A DNA stretch of 64,000 nt from RU20A sp042610495 (GTDB lineage: Bacteria; Pseudomonadota; Alphaproteobacteria; Rhizobiales; Rhizobiaceae), in assembly GCF_042610495.1 (NCBI RefSeq), contig NZ_JBHGAP010000005.1:158330-222329 (forward strand), given 5' to 3'. Position 1 is the first letter of the stretch. Each line of letters starts with the position of its first letter. A program made the translations under genes and the position numbers. Below the pieces are notes generated by a model that made no database searches, was not told where the DNA came from, and saw only the letters and a list, made by a program, of their open reading frames with translations. This document shows positions 63,879 through 64,000 of this stretch, in pieces.

Positions 63879-64000
63879 TGAACCGCACCGGGTTTGCCGG
63901 AGGCTGCAACTTCTGAGAAAGTGGAGCCACTATGAGCAAGACAACGAACAAGTTTTCACCTGAAGTCCGTCAACGCGCCATTCGTATGGTGTTGGATCAC
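63879..64000 (+). mobile_element. Left end of a third IS3-family element, cut by the window edge
   Basis: TGAACCGCACCGGGTTTGCC starting at 63879 looks like an IS terminal repeat (TG end) and precedes an orfA start by about 50 bases. It begins 12 bases after the mrr fragment's stop. The rest is outside the window. Confidence 0.6.
63932..64000 (+). CDS. IS3-family transposase OrfA, partial
   Basis: 23 codons from ATG 63932 run off the window: MSKTTNKFSPEVRQRAIRMV then LDH. This is the N-terminus of an IS3/IS911-type OrfA helix-turn-helix. The start is preceded by GTGGAG. Confidence 0.8.
   Translation, partial: MSKTTNKFSPEVRQRAIRMVLDH

Overview
The window is a high-GC alphaproteobacterial chromosome segment, most likely from the Rhizobiaceae (Rhizobium/Agrobacterium/Shinella/Ensifer relatives). 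The evidence is a CIRCE-controlled groESL operon, short HisG with HisZ, an alphaproteobacterial-type HisRS, a plant-type GshA, a DUF1476 ATPase-inhibitor (zeta-type) protein, a DUF1127 gene, and several RIME-like intergenic palindromes typical of rhizobia. No tRNA, rRNA or CRISPR array was recognised. Long open frames antisense to GC-rich genes are common and were discarded.

Layout: 1-0.5 kb is the 3' part of an unrecognised, lower-GC gene. 0.6-2.8 kb is groES-groEL. 3.0-9.3 kb holds minus-strand genes: an MHYT-PAS-GGDEF-EAL protein, a ferredoxin reductase, a GFA-family protein, a glutathione transferase and an unknown protein. 9.5-13.1 kb is hisG-hisZ and hisS. 13.2-20 kb has an XRE regulator, two small copper-type secreted proteins (one DUF305), 3-methyladenine glycosylase, two tandem L,D-transpeptidases and an outer-membrane beta-barrel protein. 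20.3-24.4 kb is the glycolate oxidase operon glcDEF with a divergent LysR gene. 25.5-33.5 kb carries DUF3422, a FadR-type regulator, a Nudix hydrolase, PiT phosphate transporter, rsmE, gshA and DUF937. 33.5-42.7 kb has DUF1127, LysR, alcohol dehydrogenase, MAPEG, guaB, the zeta-type inhibitor, a Tat-exported metallo-beta-lactamase-fold protein and a DHA2 transporter. 42.8-53.1 kb has an MHS transporter and the complete kdpFABCDE potassium system. 53.1-60.3 kb is a BaeSR-like two-component system divergent from an RND efflux adaptor and pump, next to a GNAT acetyltransferase.

From 60.24 kb to the end the sequence changes to a lower-GC accessory patchwork. An IS3-family element replaces the tail of the RND pump gene. 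Its other end abuts a beheaded second IS3-family element, with no visible target duplication, so this is probably a deletion junction. Next comes a two-gene unit encoding a membrane-anchorless GT51 peptidoglycan transglycosylase and a predicted nucleotidyltransferase-fold protein, then a 3' remnant of an Mrr restriction endonuclease gene and the start of a third IS3-type element. The transglycosylase/nucleotidyltransferase pair is the best candidate here for an undescribed (possibly defence or toxin-like) system.

Other signals beyond gene calling: triple TGTGGA direct repeats with exact 11-bp spacing upstream of both the RND operon and the GNAT gene (a probable response-regulator regulon); a four-hairpin 3' UTR after the DUF1127 gene resembling CcsR-type sRNA loci; an orphan phenylalanine-rich leader peptide followed by a terminator; a 27-codon ORF preceding kdpF; paired inverted RIME-like elements; and an 85-bp duplication around a single N at 39910 that marks an unmerged assembly join.
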